A DNA stretch of 64,000 nt, taken from the NCBI RefSeq assembly GCF_000143415.4, contig NW_003314274.1, positions 1,758,260 to 1,822,259 of the forward strand. Direction: 5' to 3'. Below the pieces are notes generated by a model. The model was not told the DNA's origin and made no database searches. It saw nothing but the letters and a program-made list of their open reading frames with translations. The stretch comes from Selaginella moellendorffii (lineage: Eukaryota > Streptophyta > Lycopodiopsida > Selaginellales > Selaginellaceae). How positions within the stretch are numbered: position 1 is the first letter of the stretch; each line of letters starts with the position of its first letter. Below are positions 35,012 to 45,243 of this stretch, one piece after another. The translations under genes and the position numbers were made by a program.

Positions 35012-36127
35012 ATGGAGTCTCCGTTTAACAGCGAGGCGCTCCAGGGCAAGGTAGCACTCGTCACTGGGGGAGGATCTGGGATAGGGTTTGAGATTGCCAC
35101 GCATTTTGGCAAGCATGGAGCGAAGATCGCCATCATAGGACGCCGGAAATCGGTGCTCGATGAGGCTGTGGAGAAGCTATCCTCGCAATCCATCCAGGTA
35201 AGTTTCAAAGGGATCAATGAGCTTTGAGCTGGATTATCCCAGGCATTGGCAATCGAGGGGGACGTCCGCAAGGAAGAAGACGCAAAGAGGGCGCTCGATT
35301 CGACAGTAGCGAAATTCGGGAAGCTTGATATTCTGGTGAATGGAGCTGCGGGAAATTTTCTCTGCCTTGCCGAGGATCTCTCTGTCAACGCATTTAGAAC
35401 AGGTAGACGCGATTCTTCTTTCTTTTCTTTCTTTTTCTTTCTTTTTCTTTTCTTTGGTTTCATCAGTTCTAACACTTAGAAAAAAATTGCAGTTCTTGAG
35501 ATTGATACTGTTGGTACGTACAACATGAGCCACCATGCCATGCATTACTTGAAGAGCGGCGCGCCAGGAAAGAAATCCGGTGAAGGTGGTCTCATAATCA
35601 ACATAACAGCCACTCTCCAATTCTCCGCGGCGTGGTTCCAGACTCATCTAGTTGCAGCAAAGGTAAGAGCTCGATCTAATATACCGTCTAAAAGAGTTTG
35701 CATTTTCGTTTTTTCAATCCAGGCAGCGATTGACAGCATGACAAGAAACTTGGCCCTTGAATGGGGAAAAGATTATAACATCCGAGTGAATGCTATTGCT
35801 CCAGGACCGATCAAAGACACTCCAGGAATGTCTAAGCTTGCTCCTGACGAGATAAACATTCGAGACAGTCCTCCTTGGGGAGAGAAATGGGACATTGCCA
35901 TGACTGCCATTTTCCTAGCGTCAAGTGCTGGTATGTTGGTTTTGCGATGGCTTTTGTTAACTCTTTCGTTTTAACCAGGCAAGTATGTAAATGGAGCGAT
36001 TATTCCTGTGGATGGTGGAGCCTGGTTTCACAGACCTCCACACTTTCCAAAAGAAACCATTCGTTCGTTGTCGAGAGTGGTGGAGAAGAGATCACGAGTC
36101 GGTTCTAATACCAAAAGCAAGCTGTAA
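35012..36127 (+). CDS. Peroxisomal 2,4-dienoyl-CoA reductase-like SDR
   Basis: Five exons: 35012-35197, 35243-35402, 35493-35662, 35723-35930 and 35979-36127 (290 aa). NADP-binding start VALVTGGGSGIGFEIA (residues 14-29), then DILVNGAAGNF, GLIINITATLQF, the AAKAAIDSMTRNLA helix with the active-site Lys, RVNAIAPGPIKDTPG, and GAIIPVDGGAW. The protein ends in Ser-Lys-Leu, a textbook peroxisomal PTS1. The family (AtSDRb type) reduces 2,4-dienoyl-CoA during beta-oxidation of unsaturated fatty acids. The usual SDR Tyr-x-x-x-Lys lacks its Tyr, as in other dienoyl-CoA reductases. Confidence 0.92.
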
Positions 36128-36329
36128 GTATACGATAAACTTGTTTAAAATAACACAGTTCTTTCGCAATATAACACCATTTTTATTTTTATTTTAACTC
36201 GGTTTTTTTTTTTCCTGCTGATATATATTTTGCGTGTGAGTTTGAAGTTGACTTGAGCGTGGAAGCATGGATTGTGGGAGTAGCCATCGATTAGCCAAGG
36301 TACTCTTTGCTAAATACTCCAGTAACATA

Positions 36330-37531
36330 CTAACTTCTTGACTCGCAGGTGAACGAGGCTGTGAAAGAGTTCGTGCCGAAAGACGAGTTTTTTTGCTTCC
36401 TGGTCCCCCAAGAAGGCGTACTGTCCGTAATGAGTTCGTCAATCGACTTCTGAAACCTTGCAAGGCTGTTGCTGTCTTGAAGGCCTACAAGAAACTTTGT
36501 TACGGTTTGCATGGTGGGCCTCGCTTCTGGTAGTTCATCGCAGCAGGACATGGCCATCTCCATTACAGAAAGCATTTGGTCCTGACAGAGCAGTTCCTGC
36601 TGCAGCTGTGGATCCAGAACATCAGTCCAGCGACCGCTCTCGAGAGCTCCTTTCGTCCAGTCTCGCAAAGTCAGGCCATCACCGAACTCAGTGCTCGTTG
36701 GAGACTTTCTGGTTAGAAGCTGCAGCATCACGATTCCAAAGCTGTAAACATCTGCTTCTGGCGATGGTTTCTCGCCTAAGAAAACCTCTGCAGCAAAGGT
36801 AACAAATGCCGTTTTCAGTACGTAACGCTCTAAAATCTTTGCGTTTTACCTGGAGCAGTGTAGCCTGGCATGAGCAGGAAACTGGTGATTCTCTTCTTCT
36901 GCCGCAACTGCTGCTCGACAGCTTTGGCGAAGCCAAAGTTTCCGATGTGTGCCTCAAACTCGTCATCGAGCAGAATGTTGCTGGGATTTAAGTCGCAGTG
37001 GACGAACTGCTGCTTGCAGTTGTGATGCAAGTAAGTGAGGCCTTGCGCAACTCCTACGGCTATCTTGTACCTCTTGCTCCAGTCGAGACTAATGTAAGTG
37101 TGCCTCTGCTGCAGCTTGCTGTGGAGGCTTCCCTTGGGCATAAACTGGACAATGACCGCCATGAAGTCGAGATTCGAGAAGTAGCCGAGAACTGGCAAGA
37201 TGTTCCTGTGCCTGATGCGTCCCAGGACATGCAACTCCGTGAAGAAGCTCTTGTGTCTCACGGGACGTAGCTCTCGTCTTCCAAGCTCCAGCTTCTTGAC
37301 AGCCACAACGTTTCCGTCAGGAAAGACGCCCTTGTACACGGTGCTGAAGCTCCCCCTGTCCAGGATGTTGCTACTGCTAAAATTCCCGGTAAGCGCCAGG
37401 AATTCGCTCTCGCTAAACTTAAGCATCTGTGGCAGCCGGAAGTAAGAAGAGCTATCATCGCCATCGTCGTCGAAATCGCCGCTGCGCATCGCTGCGTGAG
37501 AGATGAAGCTGGGGAAGAACTGTGCAAGCAT
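36330..37531 (-). CDS. Receptor-like cytoplasmic kinase, degenerate active site
   Basis: Two exons on the minus strand, 36850-37531 and 36330-36787 (379 aa), with no ectodomain or TM. The kinase starts near residue 40 (LKFSESEFLALTGNFSSSN). The glycine loop reads ILDRGSFSTVYKG, keeping one of the three Gly. The ATP lysine is present in VVAVKKL. The catalytic loop is HCDLNPSNILLD (non-RD, Asp kept). The DFG motif is changed to NFG (HIGNFGFAKAV). APEV across the intron and DVYSFGIVMLQLLT are normal. Loss of the metal-binding Asp and two glycines suggests a pseudokinase. It resembles the cytoplasmic half of an LRR receptor kinase. Its stop lies 202 bp from the convergent SDR stop. Confidence 0.82.
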
Positions 37532-38228
37532 CGAGCTTAAGAATCGTCGCCTCTCGTTTGATCCGATCGTTGCGCTACGAGACGCGTTGAAAGTCCTCGT
37601 CAAGCACAGGAACGCTTGGCTTTGTCGTCGGCCTTTACGTATTGTGTAAGTCGTTTGAAGCGATTCTTTCTAGATTTTCTCGTGTAAAAATGACGCCTTT
37701 GTTTTCTTCTTCTTCTTCCTTTCAGACCTCGAACGTTTTTTTTTTTCTTTTTTCTGTTTTCACTCCCAGTCACACGACGCGGTGCCAAAGTTCTTCACAA
37801 CAACAAGTGGTTCTTCGCAAGACCCGCATCCCTTTCACACATTCAAATATTTGAATTGATTCCAATAGAATATGCGCGGCTTGTTTGTTGTGGGGTTGCG
37901 GTCGAATATTCCAGCACTGGAAAAGAAGGGAGGATTGAGAGAATTCTCTTTCACTCGTCTCCAGGCGCGGCAGATTGGAAGGCGCTTCTCTAGATCGCGT
38001 GGCGCCACGGCGCTCGATCGAATGCCATAGCTCCAGGTAAGCGCTTGCGCCATTCCCTAAGCTTTCTGACCTAAATGCGTCCCTCCCGATGGATCCATGA
38101 GTGCCAATGCTTCGTTGTCTCTTTCCTTTGCTCTAGAAATCCCTTGTTCTTGATTGTCCTGCCTTGATTTCCTTGGAGTTCTTTCTTATGCTTCTCTTGT
38201 TTGTAATGCCAGCTCTTTGGAAGAATAA
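37532..38228. promoter_or_regulatory. Divergent intergenic region, kinase and PTST1
   Basis: This 697 bp stretch separates two divergent start codons. It contains pyrimidine-rich runs (37700-37760) but no recognisable coding sequence. 37900-38228 may include a leader exon and intron of PTST1. Confidence 0.4.
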
Positions 38229-39726
38229 ATGGACGTAGCTCCTTTAGCTGGTGTCACTGGAAGGTATGTTGCTGCTGCTTCTTCTATTTTTTTTACTTTC
38301 TCCATCTTTTCTCAAAGTTGGCTTCTCTGGAAGCAACTCACAGGCTTTCTTGCCTCCAAACGAAATGTTGCGAAGCAAGCGTAAGATCGAAGAGGCAAAA
38401 GTTCCAAGTTTGCAATGGGCGATGCATTCCAAAGTCGTGCTCCGTGGTGGCGTTCCCTGCGACACGGCGGAGTCCGGCGTGTAGGTTTCTAGCTCTCTCC
38501 GTTCGTCTCACGGAAACGTCCGTGGTGCAAAGCACGTATGTCGAAGAGCCTCCAGAGCGGGAGGATCAAGACTACGACTTCGAGCAGATTGACTTTGCAC
38601 AGAATGGAGCGTCTTCCAGCAGCACTGACATTTCCTCGGTCCCGTCGGATCGCGCCGAGGTACTGCCGTTCTTTTTCTTCTCCTTCCTTCGTCTAACAGG
38701 TTTTTTCTTCTCATTCTTAAGTTGCATGCCATAAGAACGAATTACATGAGGCAAAAGCTCTTGAGGAAACTTAGCGAGGTGAATCAATACAATCGTAGCC
38801 TGCAAAGAACGGTATGTATTTTTCTTCTCACTTTGGTGGATTTCTGCTAATGTTTTGACAGGTCCAAGAGTCGAATGATACGCTGCTCAAGTGCAAAGCG
38901 GAACTGGCGACGATGGAGCTAGAACTTGGCGTAAGAAAGAAAAAATCCACCATTTCCTTCTTTTTCATCCTTGATACCTTTTGTACATTACAGGTGCTTG
39001 TCAACTTGGCCCAAGAGGTTGCAAGGGAGGGAGGAAAGCTTGGATCTCGCAAAATCAATGGCAGATATATCCAGTCACACCTTGCTCACAGGCTCGAAGG
39101 TAAATTCTCGATAAGTTTTTCAGAAAAAAAGCGCTTCCCTTTTTTTTTCTCAGATATGCACAGTCGCTTGACATCACAAATCAGAGACGTGGATTCCGTG
39201 AGCTTGAGAGACGTTACACTAGAATGGTATGGAGTGGCAGAGGTACTAAAGTACTGCATTTGAGGAACTCTAGCCGAGCGAATCTATCCATTTATCGATT
39301 TTTCTCTATTGTCTCAGGACGTGCGAGTGATGGGATCCTTCGATGGCTGGACCGAAGGCGAGAGTCTATCTCCAGAACACACTGGAACATACGCAAAGTT
39401 CTCAGGCCTTCTCAAGTTGAGGCCCGGCAAGTAAGTTTCAGATCTCTCTCTCGATTCTTATCTAAGATTTCGTTCTTTCGAATGGATTTTTCAAATTTTT
39501 TCTAGCTAGGATAGAGAAGTTCTTTTGATTTTGGATTGTTGCAGTTACGAGATTAAATTCGTAGCTAAGGATCAGATTTTTCTTAGAAGTTCTTTTGATT
39601 TTCGATTGGTTTTTCTCTTGCAGTTACCAGATTAAATTCGTGGTCGATGGAGTGTGGCAAGTTTCTCCTCAGCTAGCCACTATTGGCGAAGGCCTTACTG
39701 TGAACAACTTACTTGTCGTGGAGTAA
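38229..39726 (+). CDS. PTST1: PROTEIN TARGETING TO STARCH homologue (coiled coil plus CBM48)
   Basis: Nine exons: 38229-38263, 38334-38480, 38533-38659, 38722-38811, 38862-38930, 38994-39099, 39154-39242, 39318-39430 and 39624-39726 (292 aa). An N-terminal plastid-type region is followed by a coiled coil (YMRQKLLRKLSEVNQYN, VQESNDTLLKCKAELATME) and a C-terminal family-48 carbohydrate-binding module: VRVMGSFDGWTEGESLSPE, LKLRPGNY.IKFVVDGVW, SPQLATIGEGLTVNNLLVVE. PTST1 brings granule-bound starch synthase to starch granules in plastids (established in Arabidopsis). PTST2/3-type relatives are possible but are usually longer. Exons 1-3 are the least certain. The last intron contains a duplicate of the exon 9 start. 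Confidence 0.85.
39515..39655 (+). repeat. Tandem duplication spanning a splice acceptor
   Basis: Two direct copies, 39515-39575 and 39585-39655, share 'agaagttcttttgatttt.gatt', a CAG acceptor, and the exon start 'ttac.agattaaattcgt.g'. The first acceptor ends at 39544 and the second at 39623. Only the second continues in frame to the end of the CBM48. Confidence 0.85.
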
Positions 39727-39801
39727 AGTTAACTTTTACTCAGAGTGTTTAAAACGAATATACAATTTCTTTTGGAGGTATATTCCCGCTCAAGAACCCC
39801 A

Positions 39802-39817
39802 GTTAGGGTTAGGGTTT
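39802..39817 (+). promoter_or_regulatory. Telo-box upstream of CCT2
   Basis: GTTAGGGTTAGGGTTT, the interstitial telomere-like motif common in plant promoters of translation and housekeeping genes, lies about 24 bp before the CCT2 start codon. Confidence 0.6.
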
Positions 39818-39840
39818 ACACTCCAGTTCTTGCGACAGCG

Positions 39841-41991
39841 ATGGTGAGCGTTGTGACCATGTATCGCGTTTCCTGAGCGTTTTCTGGCAGGCCGATAAGC
39901 TCTTCAAGGATGACGCTGTGGAAGAGAAGGGCGAGCGCGCCAGAATGGTACTGTACTGCGGTTCTTAGATGTTTACCTGAGATTTCTTTGTGTTTAGGCG
40001 TCCTTCATTGGCGCTTTGGCCATTGTGGATCTTCTCAAGACCACATTGGGTCCGAAAGGAATGGTAAGTGAGAATGCTAGTTTTTAGTGGCTGCGGAGTT
40101 TAATGCTTTCGTTTTTTCCTGAAACTAGGACAAGATCTTGCAATCTACTAGCCGGGGACACTCTGTGTCTGTGACAAACGATGGTGCGACGATCTTAAAG
40201 TCGCTGCACATCGACAATCCAGCTGCCAAAGTCCTTGTTGGTAATGCCAAGAAGAGAGTGAAGTTTTGCGCTTTTTTTTCTCACTTGATCGTTTGTTTGA
40301 TCCACAGACATTTCCAAAGTCCAAGACGACGAAGTTGGAGATGGAACAACTTCGGTGGTGGTCTTGTGCGGGGAGCTTCTGCGTGAAGCAGAGAAGCTTG
40401 TGAACTTGAAGATTCATCCGATGACAATCATCGATGGTGAGCATCTGTGTGGCTTCCAGCGGATTGATTGACGGACGGTTTTGCAGGCTACAGGATGGCC
40501 GTTGAATGTGCTCGTAGTGTTTTAGAGAAGAGGACCCGGGACAACAGAGCTGATCCAGGTCTGTTGGCACTGCTTCAATGTTTAGAGCTCAGTCTTGTGT
40601 TTGTCCATTGCAGAAAAGTTTCGACAAGATCTTATCAATATTGCTATGACAACTCTGAGTTCAAAAATTCTTTCTCAGGAGAAAGAACATTTTGCCAATC
40701 TTGCTGTGAATGCTGTGATGCGATTAAAGGTAAGTCTTTGTCTACATGCATCTACTAATCAGGCCTCTGATAAAAGGGAAGCGGGAATCTAGAAGCCATT
40801 CAGATCATCAAGAAGGCAGGCGGTTCCTTACAAGACTCGTTTTTGGACGAAGGGTAAACAAGTGTCTCTGTTGCATTCTCCTTTCTGACAATTTGTTTCG
40901 CTAGATTTATTCTTGACAAGAAGATCGGTGTTGGCCAGCCAAAATCGATACAAAACGCCAAGATTCTTGTTGCCAACACGGCAATGGACACGGACAAAGT
41001 AAAGATATATGGCGCACGCGTCCGAGTCGATGCCATGTCGAAGATAGCGGAGATCGAGGCCGCTGAAAAGGACAAGATGAAGCAGAAAGTACAAAAGATA
41101 CTGGCTCATGGAATCAACTGCTTCGTTAACCGGCAGCTGATTTATAATTTCCCGGAGGAGCTGTTTGCGGATGCTGGCATAATGGCTATCGAACACGCCG
41201 ACTTTGAGGGAATCGAGAGGTTGGCGCTGGTTACAGGCGGCGAGATTACATCGACATTTGACAATCCCGAGTCTGTTAAGCTGGGACACTGCGATCTCAT
41301 TGAAGAAATCATGATCGGAGAAGATCGACTTATTCGTTTCTCTGGCGTAGAAATGGGAGAAGCGTGCACAATAGTTCTCCGGGGTGCAAGGTATGCATTG
41401 CCTCTTTGTTCTTTGTGAATTCTAACTTTTTGGTTTTGCTTTTTTGTAGCACTCATGTCTTGGACGAAGCTGAAAGGTCCTTGCATGATGCACTATGCGT
41501 GCTGTGTCAAACCGTTCAAGACAGCAGGGTCGTTTGGGGAGGCGGATGGCCGGAGCTTTTGATGGCAAGGCATGTTGACGAGCTTGCCAGGAAGACCCCG
41601 GGGAAAAAATCACTGGCTGTAGAATCTTTTGCTGCTGCTCTCCGAGCAATCCCGGCCATCATCGCGGACAACGCTGGACTAGATAGTGCCGACTTGGTTT
41701 CACGCTTGAGAGCGGAACACTCCAAAGAGGATTGCATGTCCGGCATTGACGTGCTAACTGGAGGGGTAAGTGTTTTCTTATTAGAATTGAGTCTGTTTTG
41801 TAGCTAGAGTTGAGGGGGGTTGTTGACAAGCGCTGGCCATGCAGGTTGGTGACATGGAGCAGCTTGGAATTTACGAAGCTTTTAAGGTGAAACAGGCGGT
41901 GATATTATCCGCAACCGAGGCTGCCGAGATGATCTTGCGTGTTGACGAGATTATAAAGTGCGCGCCTCGGAAACGCGAGGAAAGGATGTAA
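39841..41991 (+). CDS. CCT2: T-complex protein 1 subunit beta (cytosolic chaperonin)
   Basis: Eleven coding exons: 39841-39843, 39891-39947, 39998-40063, 40129-40240, 40308-40436, 40487-40558, 40614-40729, 40777-40853, 40905-41390, 41450-41765 and 41845-41991 (526 aa, the normal length). The first coding exon is the ATG alone. Group II chaperonin motifs: [87 protein letters not shown], and [27 protein letters not shown] near the end. It folds actin, tubulin and other clients as part of the eight-subunit TRiC ring. It starts 114 bp after the PTST1 stop on the same strand. Confidence 0.95.
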
Positions 41992-42060
41992 TAGCTTTCT
42001 CTTTTTTGTCTTGGTTTCTTTAATCCATTTTTGTTGCTCATTGATATGAGAGCGTTGAGA

Positions 42061-43127
42061 TGTTTCGAGTCCGCAGCAGCGAGATGGTTATCATTCCAGT
42101 GCTGGTAACTTTGCTCATCCTGTGGAAACTAATGTGCTCGTCACTGCGCAGCAAAAGGTCCATGTTCTTGAAAAGCTTAGATCCAATCCAACAGGCCTAC
42201 ACTCTGTACGCGCTCACTGCCTTCGTGGAGTTTCCATTTCTAACGAACAACGCTCTCGAGTTCGCGCTCTTTCGTACGGTATGTGATCCCTTCCATCTCC
42301 AGCATTCTCGTTCGCACAGGACAGCTTACTGGTGCCACTGCCAAGCGAGCGGAGGAGACGGGCATAGTGTTCCAGGAACTGATTCTCCATGTCGACAGTC
42401 AGCGTGGATCTTATGCCATTGGAACGGTGAACTTCGTGCATGGTCACTACAGGCCATCTTTACGCTCTCGCCCTCTTCGTTCTACAGCCTGCTGAGTGGG
42501 CCTCCAGGTGAGAGTTCTCTTCCTTGTTTCTTTTTCCTCTCTTTGGAAGTTTCTTTTTTGTCTTCAATCTTTTCCTCTTTGGCAAAACCCATGCTCTTTC
42601 TGACACGTTCTTCGTTTTTAGATTTGGCTTTAGAGACTGGACTGACGCCGAGAAGCTCGCAACTTACACATTATGGCACGATATTGGCATCGGCATGAGG
42701 ATCAAAGGCATCCCCAGCACACTGCAGGAGCTCTCCGACTTCAAGGACGATTACGAGCGTAAAAACATGGTCTTTGCGAAAACCAACAGGGAAATTGTAC
42801 CCCGGTAGAGCTGGTATTGTCTACTTTTCCATCTGTTCTAAAACCTCTGGGGAGAAGGCTTTCTTGGACAACCGGCTCCAAGAAGCTTTTGGCTACCGGA
42901 AGCAAAACTTCGTCATCACACTGGTCGTGGAGATGCTGCTCAAGTTGGTGTTCCGGAGCTCAATATCGATGCTCATGCCTCCGAGACAACTCTCCTTCTC
43001 GACTGCCAAGATAGTTCCAGATTCAAGTGAGAATCCAGGATTGGACGACCCGGACAGTCTCCTGCCACTAAAGTATCACAGTTACAAGCCTGCTTCGGCT
43101 ACCGCCTCAGCCAAGTTGGAGGCTTGA
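42061..43127 (+). pseudogene. ER-bound oxygenase mpaB-like / DUF2236 gene with frameshifts
   Basis: An N-terminal TM helix (MVIIPVLVTLLILWKL) is followed by the plant DUF2236 pattern: YALTAFVEFPFLTNNALEFA, PSISSILVRTGQL, KRAEETGIVFQE, VNFVHGHYR, LYALALFVLQPAEW, RFGFRDWTDAEKLA, and a C-terminal RAGIVYF...NRLQEAFGY block. These lie in different frames. Breaks occur near 42279 (one extra base before PSISS), near 42453 (after GHYR, with residues apparently missing) and near 42795-42806 (after TNREI). An intron at about 42508-42621 is still recognisable. Three independent breaks argue for a pseudogene rather than missed introns. Confidence 0.72.
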
Positions 43128-43274
43128 CACCGGAAGAATCTCCACGCCAACTTTTCCGGACCACTCTTGTGTCCACTTCGAAAGGCGACGTAAGTTGGCG
43201 GTGTCGTCTTCTGCCAGCCAAGTAACATCACACTAGAGAAGCAGCAGATAGGCAATATGCTTTTAGTTTCCGCC

Positions 43275-44862
43275 ATGGCCACCGATTCTTCCAGCTCCAG
43301 CTCGGGTTCTTCCGTCGTGGTAGTGGTTCCATTGCCGGCTCAGGGACACACTCCAGCGCTTGTTCACCTCTCCAGGAAACTAGCCGCAGAAGGATTCTCC
43401 ATCGTGATCGTCAGCGTCGAGAGCGTCCACAGGAAGATCGCTGCGAGATGGAAATGCTCGCCGCAGCTCGACATCCGGCTCGAGTCCATTCCGTTCACAT
43501 CGTCCATTCCGACCAGGCTCGACGCTCAAGCTTTGAGCCAACGACAAGAGCTGCAGAAGGCTTTGTTTGAGCTCCGAGTTCCCTTGGAAGAGCTGCTGGT
43601 GTCCAGACTTATAGGCGAGCAGGGGCTGGAGATCAAATGTATCATCTCCGACTTTCATGCGGTCTGGACGACTCCGGTGGCACAAAAGCTGGGAGTTCCT
43701 CAGGTGTGCTTCTGGTCTGGATCTGCAGCTTGGGCTTTGATCGATCGTCACGTACCACTGCTTGTCGACTTAGAATACATTCCAGTACCAGGTATGAGTT
43801 TTTCTTTTCTTACTCGCAGTAACCAATCTTTCGTAGAAGCAAGTTCATCGCCTTGTGTGGACGACGATTCTACTACGCAAGGTAAGAAACTAGAAACTTT
43901 TCTAGCTAGCGTTTTCTTACCAGATTTCTTTCAAAGGTTGCAGCTTGAGAGGTGAAAAGATGATTTCTTTTATTCCGGGGATGGATCCCTTTCCAGCCTT
44001 GGATCTTCCATACTACCTCCACGAATTCTCCAAAGTGCCAGTGTGGAGCCTGGTTGCAAAGTCTCAACGTTTGAACACCGACAAGTGGTTCATCGCCAAC
44101 ACTTTCGAGTCACTGGAGCCGAGAGAAACACAGGCCATGAAGCAGCTACTGGGAGAGCAAAACTTCCTGGCGATCGGGCCTCTCTTGCCGCTGGATCACG
44201 AGGGGCTGGAACAGGTGGTGAGCCTGGAGGAGGAGGAGCTGGGCTGCCTCGAGTGGCTAGACTCCCGGCCGGAAGGATCGGTCCTCTACATCTCTTTTGG
44301 AAGCCTGGCGGTCCTCACGCAAGAGCAGTTCATGGAGCTGGCACTGGGAGTAGAGAGCAGCGGCATTTCATTCCTCTGGGTGATCCGACCAGCGTTCTTA
44401 CCGCAGGGAGATCTTCCGACCATGGAGTTTTTCCAGGGATTTAGAGACAGGATGGTGGCGGAGAAGAGGTCGATCATCGTCCCGTGGACACCACAGAAGA
44501 GGGTGCTCTCGCACGCGTCCATAGGAGCGTTCTTGACGCACTGCGGCTGGAACTCGATCGTGGAGAGCGTGTGGAGTGGAGTGCCGATGCTCGGGTGGCC
44601 GTGCCACTCGGATCAAAACTTGAATTTGCGGCTGCCAGTGGAAAGTAAAGGGATTGGAGCTCGCGTTGCTTGTAGCTCCAGGAGGACGGAGGTGGTGCAC
44701 AGGGAGAGAGTGAGGGCGGTGGTGAGGAAGGCGATAGAGGATGGAGGAGAGGTGAGAGGGGCTGTCCGTGAACTCCGGGATCTCGCGGTAGCGGCAGTGG
44801 TAGAGGGTGGAAGCTCGAATAGAGACATGGCCACCTTTCTCGAGAGATTGAGATCATTGTGA
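43275..44862 (+). CDS. UDP-glycosyltransferase, family 1
   Basis: Two exons, 43275-43881 and 43937-44862 (510 aa). The N-terminal acceptor domain has VVVPLPAQGHTPALVHLSRK with the catalytic His near residue 25. The C-terminal donor domain has the PSPG box from about residue 385: WTPQKRVLSH, THCGWNSIVESVWSGVPML, WPCHSDQ. It transfers sugar from UDP-sugar to small-molecule acceptors, in the cytosol; the substrate cannot be told. The linker (about 43792-43881) is longer than usual. A 28-nt GT...AG segment there (43792-43819) is too short to be an intron. An in-frame ATG 18 bp upstream (43257) is an alternative start, but GCCATGG at 43275 is the better context. Confidence 0.92.
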
Positions 44863-45243
44863 TAGTATACAAAGCTCTTCCTTTTTTTCTTGGATCAAAC
44901 AAATACAATTTTTCTAGGTTCAAATCATTGTGATAGTTTCATTGTCTCGTAAAATGTATACAGAGGTCCTCCTTTCTGAAACAACTATAATCTAGTGGCA
45001 CGAAAAATCGTGTGCTCCACTATTCATCTTCGTCTTGGTCGTGGCTCGCAACACACTAAACACCAAAAAGCTTCATTCATCCCCCATGTCTCGTTCGTCA
45101 AGTACCAACGAAGTCGAAAATGGTTCTTTTTTGTGCTGGATGCTACAGGACGATGAGGACGATTGGCTGCAAGGAAGATCAAAATCCTCATAGCACCAAG
45201 GAAGAGAAAGAAAGAGCTTACCTCAAGCGCTTCTATCATCACC

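Noticed and set aside
43792-43819. GT...AG segment in the UGT gene
   Set aside because: Only 28 nt, far below the shortest real introns here (~45 nt). Removing it breaks the phase and brings in a stop, while reading through stays open.
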